Shown here in pieces: positions 1 through 10,440 of a stretch of DNA of 64,000 bases. Under the pieces are notes generated by a model. That model was not told where the DNA came from, searched no databases, and saw only the letters and a list, made by a program, of their open reading frames with translations. The stretch covers positions 47,341,840 through 47,405,839 of the forward strand of contig CM049322.1 in assembly GCA_026874595.1 (NCBI GenBank), written 5' to 3'. How positions within the stretch are numbered: position 1 is the first letter of the stretch; the number at the start of each line of letters is the position of its first letter. The DNA comes from Sipunculus nudus. Taxonomy: Eukaryota; Annelida; Sipuncula; Golfingiida; Sipunculidae. The translations under genes were made by a program, and so were the position numbers.

Positions 1-374
1 AAACACGGCTAACTGGCATGAGGTCTGACGTAAATTGTGTTCCCATGTCAGTAAGCACCTCTGACGGCACTCCTAACCGCGCATAAATATCAACTAGCGC
101 ATCAGCCAGAGAGACTGTATCTATGTTCTTTAAAGCAACAGCCTCTGGATATCTAGTGGCATAATCCATAACGGTCAGAATATACCTGTGACCTCTCTCA
201 GACGCTGGATGGATCGGCCCAACCAGATCCATCGAAATTCTACGCCAGGGCTCATCAATTAATGGCATCTGGCCTAACGTAGCTCCAGGCACCTTGCCTT
301 TCGGTATGGTTTTCTGGCAAATGGGACAGGACTTGCAAAACTCAGCAATGTCATTATACATCCCTTTCCAGAAC
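1..374 (-). pseudogene. LTR retrotransposon integrase, catalytic-core fragment (3' part of split gene)
   Basis: Reading leftwards from 374, the frame gives LFWKGMYNDIAEFCKSCPIC, the second half of the HHCC zinc-binding domain (Cys codons at 326-328 and 317-319), then the start of the DDE integrase core: first catalytic Asp in RISMDLVGP (codon 226-228) and second in VLTDMGTQF (codon 47-49), 60 residues apart as usual. The third residue (Glu) would lie beyond base 1. It is the continuation of the fragment ending near 2827; the helentron-like element at 378-2826 separates the two halves. Part of a mobile element, not a host gene. Confidence 0.9.
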
Positions 375-377
375 AAG

Positions 378-2826
378 TGACCCATGGGTCATGACGCTCA
401 GCTGCCAAGCATGACCTGTGACATCATGGACTGAGATTCACAACTTCCAGTCAAATTTTGAAGAACCAATTTGCCCATTTGTTGAAAATTTTCTATGACA
501 ACAGAAATATATATCACCTATATCTGGTTTAAACACAGTGAATTGATGGTCTGAGGAAAATGCATGATTGTTACGCTATCAGGAACTATTCCAACAGCTT
601 GCTTGAAACCTGTCAGTCTCAAAAGGAACACCACAAAGGGCAAATATAAGATCAAAATATATAGCACAAATCAAGGAAATACATGCAAGAATTATTGAGA
701 AACAGGTGTTTCTGTATGAATTTTTATTCAATACAAGCCAACTGTACTGCACTTTTATAAATGATGGTAATATTTATTCAGAAATATTTGACCCAATCCT
801 TTACAAGATTACATAAATATACATCCAACTGCGTTCACTTTAACTGTTCTTGAGATAATATGATCAAAATGAATTAAAAGATGGTTGCCTGGTGGCCATA
901 TTGGACTTCTGACAAGTCTGAAATCAGACAACAAACATTCTCTAAATCGGACCAAACATTAAAGAAAAATTACTGAAACTGCCCTGAAGAAAGAATTTCT
1001 AAGGTGGCTAACTGGCAGACATAATGGATTTCTGACAAGTATGACATTTGATATCCCACATTCTCCAATAAGAGACCAAACTTGGGGCAAATTATCCAGG
1101 AATAAATGCCCAAAATAATTCACAAGGCATGTCCAGGCCCTCATATAAGATTTATAGATATGCAATTGTAAAAAGTGCAAGTCCAATATTTTTATTATCA
1201 CTCTGCTTTTCAATGGGGTCAGCAGGGTAGGTAAACTGCCAAACCTGAAAGAAAAGAAATGCAGAAAGCATGACTAAGAGTCTTGAAATAAAACAAAAAG
1301 CCATCCTAAATCAAGGTACACATCCACATATTATGAGAACAAACACTTGCTTTTATATGTGGTGATATATATTAAAATATTCAGATATCTAGGAAACTAA
1401 GTTTATTGCTAGGATTCCATAAAATAAACTGCAAAATGTTCCCATCATCTTATAAATCAGTAGCTAAACCTTAGTACTATACTCTCATAGTCTTAATGCC
1501 TGGCTGAAGCATTCTGACAACAGTGTTTTTGTTATGAAGTAACGAGGTATACTTATCACTGAGCCTTATCACTTAATAGGCTGATACAAAAGGGAGTCAT
1601 ATGTCACCAGTGTCACTCACAATTACAGCCACACAGGGAGATGTAACAGCTGGAGTGGGATGGTTATATATACAAGAAAAATAGAGATGGTCTATAAAAT
1701 AAGTAATTGTGAACATCCCTGACCTATGACCTTGGCCTTTTGCCCATATATCAACTGGATTCTTTCTAAATGATGGGTAACTACTGACCACTTAAATCTG
1801 GTGTAATTACTTGGCAACCAATGGGTGAATAACTCTGACCTGCAACCTTTAACCTGCTGACCAGCTGACCCCAAAATCAATAAGTTATTTATTCAAGCAA
1901 AAAGACCCATAAATATGAAGTTTGAGTCAAACTGAGTGATGCATAGATGTGGCATATGTGAAAGACTGAAGGTTTGGGTTGAACAGTTACACTTGAAATA
2001 TGCTCACAAGTATTTAGAACAATTAAATATTGTGACCTTGACCTTTGACTTTTTGACCTCAACATCAATAGGCTTCTTCCCTTATTGGTAGGTAAGCCAT
2101 ATATGACAGATGGAAGGTACAGATTGAAAAGTTTGCCTGAAAATGACTCCACGCAAGAAGTGGGTGCTGTGAACTTGACCTTTGACCTCAAAATCAACAG
2201 GTCTTTTCCCCTGTTGACAGAGAAGCGATATCAGTGCTGGAAGGTTTGGAATGAAAAGTCTAGCTTGAAATGTGTCCACTACCTTTTCAAAGAAGTGGAT
2301 CCTGTGACCCTGACCTTTGACCTTGTGACCTCAAAATCTATAGGATTCTTCTCCAACTTAGTAGGTGAGCTATTTGTGAAAGATCAAAGAATTGGGATGA
2401 AAGGGTTGGCTTAAACTGCATCCACAGGCTTTTCAAAGAAGAGGCTCCTGTGACCTTGACCTTTGACCTTTTGACCTAAAAAAAATTATGGTTCTTCCCC
2501 TGTTGGTAGATGAGCTGTATGTGAAAGATGGAAGGTTTGGGATGAAAATTTTGTCTCAAAGAGTTATTTCTGGGGGGTGCAAACACACCCCATAACTTCG
2601 AGAATATAGGTCGCAGTGACCTAATTTCAGGTTTGCAAGGAGATCTTTTTATAACCTCTAAGACTGCATAGGGTTCATGGCCCTAGCCCCTACAGTTACG
2701 ATTTGTGCCCTGCTAACGGACGGCGGCCGGCCGGACGGACGGCCGGCCGGACGGACAGACGGAAGGACGCCGGACAAAGACCCATCGCTATAGCCCAGCA
2801 TGACTGAAAGTCAGCTGAGCTAAAAA
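378..2826 (-). mobile_element. Helentron-like non-autonomous element (HINE-type), copy 1
   Basis: About 2.45 kb inserted inside the retroelement integrase. A near-identical copy at 6623-9050 defines the ends, and no long target duplication is visible. Read on the minus strand it starts TTTTTAGCTCAGCTGACTTT, has a GTCY/GGCC-rich stretch (2717-2763), several internal units of about 140 bp that each contain TGACCTTTGACC, and ends with the palindrome TGACCCATGGGTCA (378-391) then CTTG. The 5' motif GCTCAGCTG recurs inverted just inside the 3' palindrome (394-405). Such asymmetric inverted repeats plus a terminal palindrome and T-rich target fit helentron-type rolling-circle elements. No transposase or Rep/helicase is coded; the ORFs inside are read-throughs of the internal units. 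Confidence 0.6.
2040..2560 (+). repeat. Internal ~140-bp tandem units with TGACCTTTGACC in helentron copy 1
   Basis: Four successive degenerate units begin near 2031, 2171, 2304 and 2451. Each opens with a TGACCTTGACCTTTGACC-like motif, followed by a variant of CAAAATCAATAGG and then ...GATGGAAGGTTTGGGATGAAA. TGACCTTTGACCT is the complement of AGGTCAAAGGTCA, a nuclear-receptor DR1 element. More decayed units lie at 1717-1930. Copy 2 carries the same array at 8283-8800. Confidence 0.8.
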
Positions 2827-3884
2827 CTGAGTTCTCACGCGGTCGTGCGTTTTGTCTATGCCCTGATGGCCCGCCATAACCGCTTCGTGGCCCATCCTCA
2901 TTACGTCGTACCGTAACGTCTGAGGTACCACCACTCGAGATCCATCTTGATCTCCCCGTTTATCACTCACAACCCGAACTAAATATCCGTCCTCAATTCT
3001 AAATGGACTATCATTTCTAGCCTCTCTAGCTAGCCTCCAATACGGCGCTAAAGACCCATCCTCCTCCTGCGCCTTCAAAAATTCGGCCGGACTCACATCG
3101 GCAACTGGGCTTGCAACATTCAAGCTACGCGTCGGTATCTGTTTCTCTCGTGCAGCGCTCCGTGTCTCCACCGCGGACGACACCTCCTTTTGTGACTCTA
3201 CACCGTCACACACTATGCCTGAGGACCGCTCAGACTTCCACGTCGGGTCCGGATCATACGGACCACGCGCTCCCGCTACGTTACCTAGCGCTAAATCACA
3301 TACAGCATCCCCGACCACCATTGCCTCGATAGTACCGACAAAGTACGCACAGTCCACATTAATCCTAGCCGTAGGAAATTGTCTTACAGACCCGTCGAAC
3401 AACCTACACTCGACCTGGTGTCCGGTGAACTGATTCGGCTCCACGTACGACTCACGTATTCCTGCCGAGGAACATCCCGAATCCCGCAGCACCCTCGCTG
3501 ACTTACCATTCACCAGCCCTTCACACACAGGTAACGAGATTCCGCCTTCTGTCTGGGCAGCAAATCCTAACGACTGACTCGGACTCTCTACTTCCGGTTT
3601 CACCGCACCGACTGTCTCCGTTTCCGCCTCGACTACTGCCATTGACATAGTCTCCGGTTTCTGTTTTGGGTTATACGGGGGGCTAAAATTAGTCCTATAC
3701 CTCTGCTGATTGCCAGCAGCACGCCCTACTTGAGGGGAAGACCTAGGCCTCGACCGGGCACTAGTCTTACATTCCCGCGCCTTATGTTCCAGTTCATTAC
3801 ATAAATAACATCTGATGCCTCCTGATGGCTTAAATGTCTGACTGTCCGGACTGCGCTCAACCTCTCGCTTCTCTCTACCGGTTG
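2827..3884 (-). pseudogene. Retrotransposon zinc knuckle, protease and integrase N-terminus
   Basis: One open frame, interrupted at its 3' end by the element at 378-2826. Order: a CX2CX4HX4C zinc knuckle (3769-3810, CYLCNELEHKAREC), a basic/Pro linker, a retropepsin-like protease with active-site D-S-G (codons 3475-3483, in VLRDSGCSS) and a C-terminal DLALGN flap-like motif, a linker of about 60 residues, then the integrase HHCC domain (His codons 2887-2889 and 2866-2868 in GHEAVMAGHQG). No reverse transcriptase or RNase H lies between protease and integrase. Protein from here is not functional in this copy because of the insertion and the upstream frame change. Confidence 0.88.
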
Positions 3885-4685
3885 CGCTGGACGCGGCACA
3901 TTATTGCCATAACGAGGACCTGCTGTAAGGCTGTGTACACCGTGAGCCTCCGTATAACTCTCGGCTAAGTCTACCATACTATCAAAGTCACGACACCGTC
4001 TCTCTTTCAAAAACATAGAGAGATCCCTACTACAGCAGTTTACGAACTGCTCACACATCAACAGGTTAACTACCCCGTCGTAGTCACCTCCGACCCCTGC
4101 CATCCCTATCCAATGGTCTAGGTATCCACTCAGTCTCACCGCAAACTGACTCGGCGTTTCGCCTCGCTCAGGCCTACAAGTCCGAAACTTGTGTCGATAA
4201 CCCTCTTCGGTCATTTGGTATCGCTTTAACAAGGCTATCTTTAACTTATCGTAATCCATGGCCTCACTAACCGATAACTGTGTGTAAGTCCCTAGCGCCT
4301 TACCCCGCAGTAACGGACTCAGGTGTAACGCCCAATTCTCCCTATCATAGCCTTGACATACAGCTAATCGTTCAAATCGCTCAAGAAACGCATCTAGCTG
4401 ATCGTGAGCCTCATCAAAAGGTGGAAGCTGGATTTTCGGGAATACATCCCTACTTCTCTCTTCTTTAACCCCAGAGTCAGACTTTAACCTTAGAACCTCT
4501 AATTCGTGGGCTCTAGCCTCTCGCTCACGCTCTAATTCCCGCTGTTCCTTCTCTATTTCACGTTGCCTGGCTCTTTCCTCACGTTCTTCATCCGCACGCC
4601 GTCTAGCCTCAACATAATCTTGTAAAGCCTGGTCCTTAAGCCCCAAGGCCTGTCCGCATCTAACAAGTGACTCTAACGTCTCCAT
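3726..4685 (-). pseudogene. Retrotransposon Gag with SCAN-like capsid domain, frame change near C-terminus
   Basis: Residues ~20-75 form a charged coiled coil (RRRADEEREERARQREIEKE...). Residues ~85-240 are a gypsy-type capsid: FPKIQLPPFDEAHDQLDAFL, then KRYQMTEEGYRHKFRTCRPE, GETPSQFAVRLSGYLDHW and FLKERRCRDFDSMVDLAESY. The RY..T.EGYR.KFR......ETP.QF..RL..YLD.W block resembles the vertebrate SCAN domain, which is known to derive from Gmr1-like gypsy Gag. After about residue 270 this frame is nonsense and stops at 3726, while the zinc knuckle is read in another frame from about 3884. The simplest reading is a one-base indel in the GAGAGAAGCGAGAGG run; a programmed shift is less likely so far upstream of the knuckle. 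Confidence 0.88.
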
Positions 4686-5385
4686 GGTAACGCTCTAACC
4701 TAGTAAGATTCCAGTATCTAGTAATATCCGCTCTTAAAAATCCGTAAATACGTACTGTCAAAGCCAACCTAACGAACCGGCGGTATCCGTACAATAACAC
4801 TACGGTAGCTCTACGCATCAAAATCTACTTATACGGACTGACGGACGGAAGGTCGGACGAAGGGTCAGACGGATGGACGGATGGATATCAAGATATCAAT
4901 AAACACCATGCACCTATGATTACCATGCCAATCGGGAGGGGTAAACTTACCTGTCAAGAGACCCTACCACGTGACCAATCACAAACTAGTGTAGAAAAAA
5001 TTATACCAGGGCGTATCTAACAACATCAAAAATTTTCACTCTAATCTGGGTTTATATCAACCCAATAATGATGTCCAGGTATCACTGAACTAGCATTACT
5101 CACAAAACATGCATGTGTTCTAGCCAAATCTTCAAGGTATATGCTAATCCTGAAACAATGTTGTGCTTCAGGTAATATTCTCACTGAATAAATATTAACT
5201 CCTAATAGTGGGGTAATTTCATTGAGCAAGTATACACTATAACATCAGTTTGGTGTCATTTCCAATTATTAATTCAGATCAACTCTAGTTTGAGTATATG
5301 AATGTCTGGTTTCAGTACTGTTCTCTCAGTTCAAAACTTCTGAAACTTACTGTAATTAGCCAGTTTTTTTTAAGGCTAATTATAT
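4686..5385 (-). other. Retroelement 5' leader between PBS and gag
   Basis: About 700 bp without an ORF. It contains a GGAC/GGAT-rich stretch (4836-4882) and GATATCAAGATATC. This is a long but not exceptional untranslated leader for a gypsy element. Confidence 0.55.
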
Positions 5386-5401
5386 CCTGGCACGCTCGCC
5401 A
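5386..5401 (-). other. Candidate primer-binding site of the LTR retroelement
   Basis: The minus strand reads TGGCGAGCGTGCCAGG, starting with the TGG expected for complementarity to a tRNA 3' CCA end and lying 5 nt from the proposed LTR end. The primer tRNA was not identified. A related TGGCGAGCG at 5470-5478 inside the LTR makes the exact boundary uncertain. Confidence 0.4.
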
Positions 5402-5406
5402 TACAA

Positions 5407-6346
5407 TGTCACCCCTTACTTAACGTGAAAACTTTACAACGGATATATCCTATAAAACAATAGGATGGGTTAACGCTCGCCACTTGATTTCATTAATCAA
5501 GAAATTAGATCCCGGTCATTACAGGTGACATTTCCAGGTTCTTTTAAGGACGTGTATAAAAATACCAGACAATCATACACCCAGATCAATAGAAACTATG
5601 AGACATCAGGTTAAATTCACAAATATAATTCAAGACAATACTTACAGAGACACAAATGTGAGTGTGTGCGATGATGTGTCAATACGACAGTTCTTCACAT
5701 TAAAATTATAGGATATTTACTGAGTCCGTGGTTTGTATAAAACCCAACAAAGTCCAGTTCCTTCAGAGATCTCTGGTTACTGTTTTGTGTAGAATCTAGC
5801 GTATGGTTAGCACCATATATATCTAGTCTTTCTGAGTTTAGCTATCTTCAACTGATCTTGCTTGTCAGCGACCCGGGTAGGTTCACGTTCACATGCATGC
5901 AATAGCGCCCTTTGTTTACGTTGGGCTTAGAGTCCTTGACCTTGCTCTTGTAGCAACGGTTCACGGCTTACGGCGGTTATGTATCTAGGTCAAGCTGAAC
6001 TAGGCCGGCAGGTGACAAACGCGCTCTCTCTATATCGCCAATACGAAGCTCTTTCGGCAGCACGGCTGAGTTCTTATGAGCTGGGTCCTTGCCTCATGCA
6101 GAAGCTTGCTTCTATGCCGTTCCTGGCGTTTCAATATTCGTGCGTGCGTGCTGCCACCTCAAGCTTCAAGACCCAACTGAAGGCAGCTTCCAGCGTCTCT
6201 CCCTGAACTCTGACGTCACAATCGTCGTCACAATACGGCGATCCGGTTCTCTGATTGGCTTATTTCTCAAGTGTCCCATATAAGGATATATGTGACCTAG
6301 TTTGACTGTTAGCGTCACCATGGCGACCCACATACCAAATGTAACA
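5407..6346 (-). repeat. Candidate 5' LTR (about 940 bp)
   Basis: On the minus strand the segment starts TGTTACATTTGG (6346) and ends GGGGTGACA (5407), giving TGT...ACA termini in the right place relative to PBS and gag. It contains a full CRE (TGACGTCA, 6211-6218) and TATATATGG, is more GC-rich than its surroundings, and has no supported ORF. The partner LTR lies left of the window, so the call is not confirmed by a second copy. Confidence 0.5.
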
Positions 6347-6622
6347 ATTACACACGATGCGTGACACGGATAAATCAGCTGATAGCCGATGGGATTTCAT
6401 ACAAGAATACACAATATATATATATATATATACAATTAAGACCTGTCAACGCTTTAGGATGACGCTTCACGTCAATATCAATAGAGAACAGACTTCGTTA
6501 AACTATGATACAAAACACCGTACATATTGTCACCGATTTCTGGTGACAGTACCCCATCTTACTTATATCTCTGACAGAATAAGAATGCATACATAATCAT
6601 TTAGGATTAATTATGCAACAAG
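6347..6622. other. Intronic DNA, no recognised feature
   Basis: Between the candidate LTR and helentron copy 2. Only a short (TA) run near 6416-6432 was noted. Confidence 0.6.
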
Positions 6623-9050
6623 TGACCCATGGGTCATGACGCTCAGCTGCCAAGCATGACCTGTGACATCATGGACTGAGATTCACAACTTCCAGTCAAA
6701 TTTTGAAGAACCAATTTGCCAATTTGTTGAAAATTTTCTATGACAACAGAAATATATATCACCTATGTCTGGTTAAAACACAGTGAATTGATGGTCTGAG
6801 GAAAATGCATGATTGTTAAGCTATCAGGAACTATTCCGACAGCTTGCTTGAAACCTGTCAGTCTCAAAGGAACACCACAAAGGGCATAAATAAGATCAAA
6901 ATATATAGCAAAAATCAAGGAAATACATGCAAGAATTATTGAGAAACAGGTGCTTCTGTATGAATTTTTATTTAATACAAGCCAACTGTACTGCACTTTT
7001 ATAAATGATGGTAATATTTATTCAGAAATATTTGACCCAATCCTTTACAATATTACATAAATATACATCCAACTGCATTCACTTTAACTGTTCTTGAGAT
7101 AATATGATCAAAAGGAATTAAAAGATGGTTGCCTGGTGGCCATATTGGACTTCTGACAAGTCTAAAATCAGACAACAAACATTCTCTAAATCGGACCAAA
7201 CATTAAAGAAAAATTACTGAAACTGCACTAAAGAAAGAATTTCTAAGGTGGCTAACTGGCAGACATAATGGATTTCTGACAAGTATGACATTTGATATCC
7301 CACATTCTCCAATAAGAGACCACACTTGGGGCAAATTATCCAGTAATGAATGCCCAAAATAATTCAAAAGGCATGTCCAGGCCCTCATATCAGATTTATA
7401 GATATGCAATTGTAAAAAGTGTAAGTCCAATATTTTTTATTATCACTCTGCTTTTCAATGGGGTCAGCAGGGTAGATAAACTGCCAAACCTGAAAGAAAA
7501 GAAATGCAGAAAGCATGACTAAGAGTCTTGAAATGAAACAAAAAGCCATCCTAAATCAAGGTACACATCCACATATTATGAGAACAAACACTTGCTTTTA
7601 TATGTGGTGATATATATTAAAATATTCAGATATCTAGGAAACTAAGTTTATTGCTAGGATTCCATAAAATAAACTGCAAAATGTTCCCATCATCTTAAAA
7701 ATCAGTAGCTAAACCTTAATACTATACTCTCATAGTCTTAATGCCTGGCTGAAGCATTCTGACAACAGTGTTTTTGTTATGAAGTAAGGAGGTACTTATC
7801 ACTGAGCCTTATCACTTAATAGGCTGATACAAAAGGGAGTCATATGTCACCAGTGTCACTCACAATTACAGCCACACAGGGAGATGTACCAGCTGGAGTG
7901 GGATGGTTATATATACAAGAAAAATAGAAATAGTCTATAAAATAAGTAATTGTGAACATCCCTGACCTATGACCTTGGCCTTTTGCCCATATATCAACTG
8001 GATTCTTTTTAAATGATGGGTAACTACCAACCACTTAAATCTGGTGTAATTACTTGGCAACCAATGGGTGAATAACTTTGACCTGCAACCTTAAACCTGC
8101 TGACCAGCTGACCCCAAAATCAATAAGTTATTTATTCAAGCAAAAAGACCCATAAATATGAAGTTTGAGTCAAACTGAGTGATGCATAGATGTGGCATAT
8201 GTGAAAGACTGAAGGTTTGGGTTGAACAGTTACACTTGAAATATGCTCACAAGCATTTAGAACAATTAAATATTGTGACCTTGACCTTTGACTTTTTGAC
8301 CTCAACATCAATAGGCTTCTTCCCTTATTGGTAGGTAAGCCATATATGACAGATGGAAGGTACAGATTGAAAAGTTTGCCTGAAAATGACTCCACGCAAG
8401 AAGTGGGTGCTGTGAACTTGACCTTTGACCTCAAAATCAACAGGTCTTTTCCCCTGTTGGCAGAGAAGCGATATCAGTGCTGGAAGGTTTGGAATGAAAA
8501 GTCTAGCTTGAAATGTGTCCACAACCTTTTCAAAGAAGTGGATCCTGTGACCCTGACCTTTGACCTTGTGACCTCAAAATCTATAGGATTCTTCTCCAAC
8601 TTAGTAGGTGAGCTATATGTGAAAAATCAAAGTATTGGGATGAAAGGGTTGGCTTAAAATGCATCCACAGGCTTTTCAAAGAAGAGGCTCCTGTGACCTT
8701 GACCTTTGACCTTTTGACCTAAAAAAAATTATGGTTCTTCCCCTGTTGGTTGGTGAGCTGTATGTGAAAGATGGAAGGTTTGGGATGAAAATTTTGTCTC
8801 AAAGAATTATTTCTGGGGGGTGCAAACAAACCCCATAACTTCGAGAATATAGGTCACAGTGACCTAATTTCAGGTTTGCAAGGAGATCTTTTTATAACCT
8901 CTAAGACTGCATAGGGTTCATGGCCCTAGCCCCTACGGTAACGATTTGTGCCCTGCTAAGGGCCGGACGGCCGGACGGACAGACGGAAGGACGCCGGACA
9001 AAGACCCATCGCTATAGCCCAGCATGACTGAAAGTCAGCTGAGCTAAAAA
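6623..9050 (-). mobile_element. Helentron-like non-autonomous element (HINE-type), copy 2
   Basis: Same orientation and nearly base-for-base identical with 378-2826 along its whole length, from the TGACCCATGGGTCA palindrome (6623-6636) to GAGCTAAAAA (9041-9050). The main difference is about 20 bp less in the GGCCGGAC run (8958-8985), which accounts for the length difference. It sits outside the retroelement in the same GRAMD1 intron. No coding capacity. Confidence 0.62.
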
Positions 9051-9121
9051 TACAATAGATCTAATTAAATTATGACAGAAAACCACCAATGATCCATATA
9101 ATCTATTAACTGGCACACCAC

Positions 9122-9126
<5 letters not shown>

Positions 9127-9184
<58 letters not shown>
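9127..9184. repeat. (TA)n microsatellite
   Basis: About 29 TA units between helentron copy 2 and GRAMD1 exon 11, ending about 60 bp from the exon 11 donor. Confidence 0.98.
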
Positions 9185-9194
<10 letters not shown>

Positions 9195-9244
9195 TACAAA
9201 TATATTCATGACTTGTTTACATACATAGTTTTGTTTTCACTTAC

Positions 9245-9437
9245 TTTTGACAAGACCCCAAACACTTTTTTTGTATTTGAGATCGCTGGTGACCTTCAAG
9301 CGACATTTGTTACGAGCAACCCGCATGAGACAGTATCTGTTGATGACGTAGAAACTGTCTCCGTACGGGATGCCGAGCTGAACACACTCGCAGTCTATGA
9401 CGTACTGCTGGCCTGGTTTACTATCACCATATAAAAT
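9245..9437 (-). CDS. GRAMD1: GRAMD1 exon 11: ASTER domain, third segment
   Basis: A 193-nt exon, acceptor GATTTCAG, donor GTAAGT, phase 0 in and one nt out. It codes ILYGDSKPGQQYVIDCECVQ, LGIPYGDSFYVINRYCLMRV, ARNKCRLKVTSDLKYKKSVW and GLVK. The YVID-E, YGDxFYxINRYxLxRVARNKxRLxVxxxLxYxxxxWGLVK pattern is a strong ASTER-domain match. The expected continuation (TFIEKN-like) and the transmembrane helix are not found between here and base 1, which is all transposon sequence. The plus-strand ORF over this interval is antisense. Confidence 0.96.
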
Positions 9438-9613
9438 CTGAAATCAGCAAATTCATGGAATTTATGTCCTTCGCTTCTGGCTCTTGTTGCTTGCCTTCTT
9501 AATGTTTCAGTATTTATTTTCCCTTGAAGATGTCTCCACATGTCATAATTTTTGTCCTGAATTTGGAATAAAGGGAATTTTTTTTTTCCTTTCGGAGCTG
9601 GTGATAATAAATT

Positions 9614-9740
9614 TTAACCAATCCTAACCAAGGTATGTATGAGAGCAATCACTGACCCAAATTTCAATGAAATTGGATAATGTTTAGGAAAAATATCACA
9701 CGGAAATGAAAACCTGGAAAGACAGACGAACAGACAATCC
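9614..9740 (-). repeat. Dispersed repeat fragment, inverted relative to 15150-15330
   Basis: AACCAATCCTAACCAAGG..GAGAGCAATCACTGACCCAAATT...ACAGACGAACAGAC here is the complement of the 15150-15330 segment (GTCTGTCTGTCC...TTTGGGTCAGTGATTGCTCTC...GGTTGGGATTGGTT). Two diverged copies of one GTCY-bearing repeat family in opposite orientation. Confidence 0.7.
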
Positions 9741-10339
9741 AAAATCAACGTTTCCAATTCTGCAGAAGTGGGGGACAAAAATATATGGTGTGAATGAGTA
9801 AAGTGAATTTTAGGGACATGAAAACCCAACGCTGGGTCCATGGCAAACAACATACACAGAATGTCATATTTCATTGCGGAGGTTATTTAAAATTAGCATG
9901 GTAAAAGTCATTGAGGAGACCAGCATAGACTGGTTCCCTGTGCAGAGCAGGTGCTTAAAGTCCCAACAACTGGCGCCTGATGCCAATTCACCATAATCTG
10001 AAGGAACATGAGGACACCTGGCAAGGTATCTGTAATAAAATTCTGTATTTTAACTGTTAATCCTAATCTACATAACAGCCATTTTGTTAATCACAAGCAA
10101 AGAAACATTTTGTAGACTGGTGTCCTGCTTAAATGTATTTTGAAAGGAAGATCATTCATAGCAAAGACAAACTCAGCTTGAGACATTTACTGGTCTCCAT
10201 AGTAATCACAATGTGACAGTTGTGATAACTATCTGTATTTACACTGGTTATTCTTAAAACATTATAGCAACTGTGACCTTTACGAGCAATGAAACAACAA
10301 GTGAAAATGTGCACATTTTGTAGATTTGTGTCCTAGTTA
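9741..10339. other. Intron 10, no recognised feature
   Basis: AT-rich intron sequence. No ORF, repeat or RNA signal supported. Confidence 0.6.
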
Positions 10340-10342
10340 AAT

Positions 10343-10440
10343 GAGGACTGTTTTTAGCAGAGAGGACTGACCTTTTTTTAGCAGAGAGGACCTGTTTGTA
10401 GCAGAGAGGACTGACCTGATTTTAGCAGAGAGGACTGACC
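10343..10440 (-). repeat. 24-bp tandem repeat that includes the exon 10 splice donor
   Basis: Four units of AGCAGAGAGGACTGACCTG plus a T-rich spacer. On the minus strand three of the four contain GGTCAGT, and one extra copy is a perfect CAG|GTCAGT 24 nt downstream of the true donor. Use of that second donor would add codons V-S-P-L-C and then an in-frame TAA. Confidence 0.9.

Noticed and set aside
1597-1880. 62-64-codon minus-strand ORFs with IYGQKAKVIGQGCSQ / DIWAKGQGHRSGM
   Set aside because: Alternate frames of a decayed internal unit of the helentron-like element, also present in copy 2.
2085-2414. 109-codon plus-strand ORF and minus-strand ORFs at 1889-2279, repeated in copy 2 at 8132-8657
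   Set aside because: They read through the 140-bp non-coding units of the helentron-like elements; the same phrases (TFDL..SK, RSKVK) recur because the DNA repeats, not because of selection.
3111-3433. Plus-strand ORFs opposite the protease region
   Set aside because: Antisense shadows of the protease/integrase frame.
5979-6283. Plus-strand ORFs of 64-75 codons
   Set aside because: They lie in the candidate LTR, have no recognisable motif and no splice context.
1-9050. Search for the missing C-terminal GRAMD1 exons (end of ASTER domain, membrane helix)
   Set aside because: None found; the interval is filled by the retroelement and two helentron-like copies, so these exons are taken to lie left of the window.
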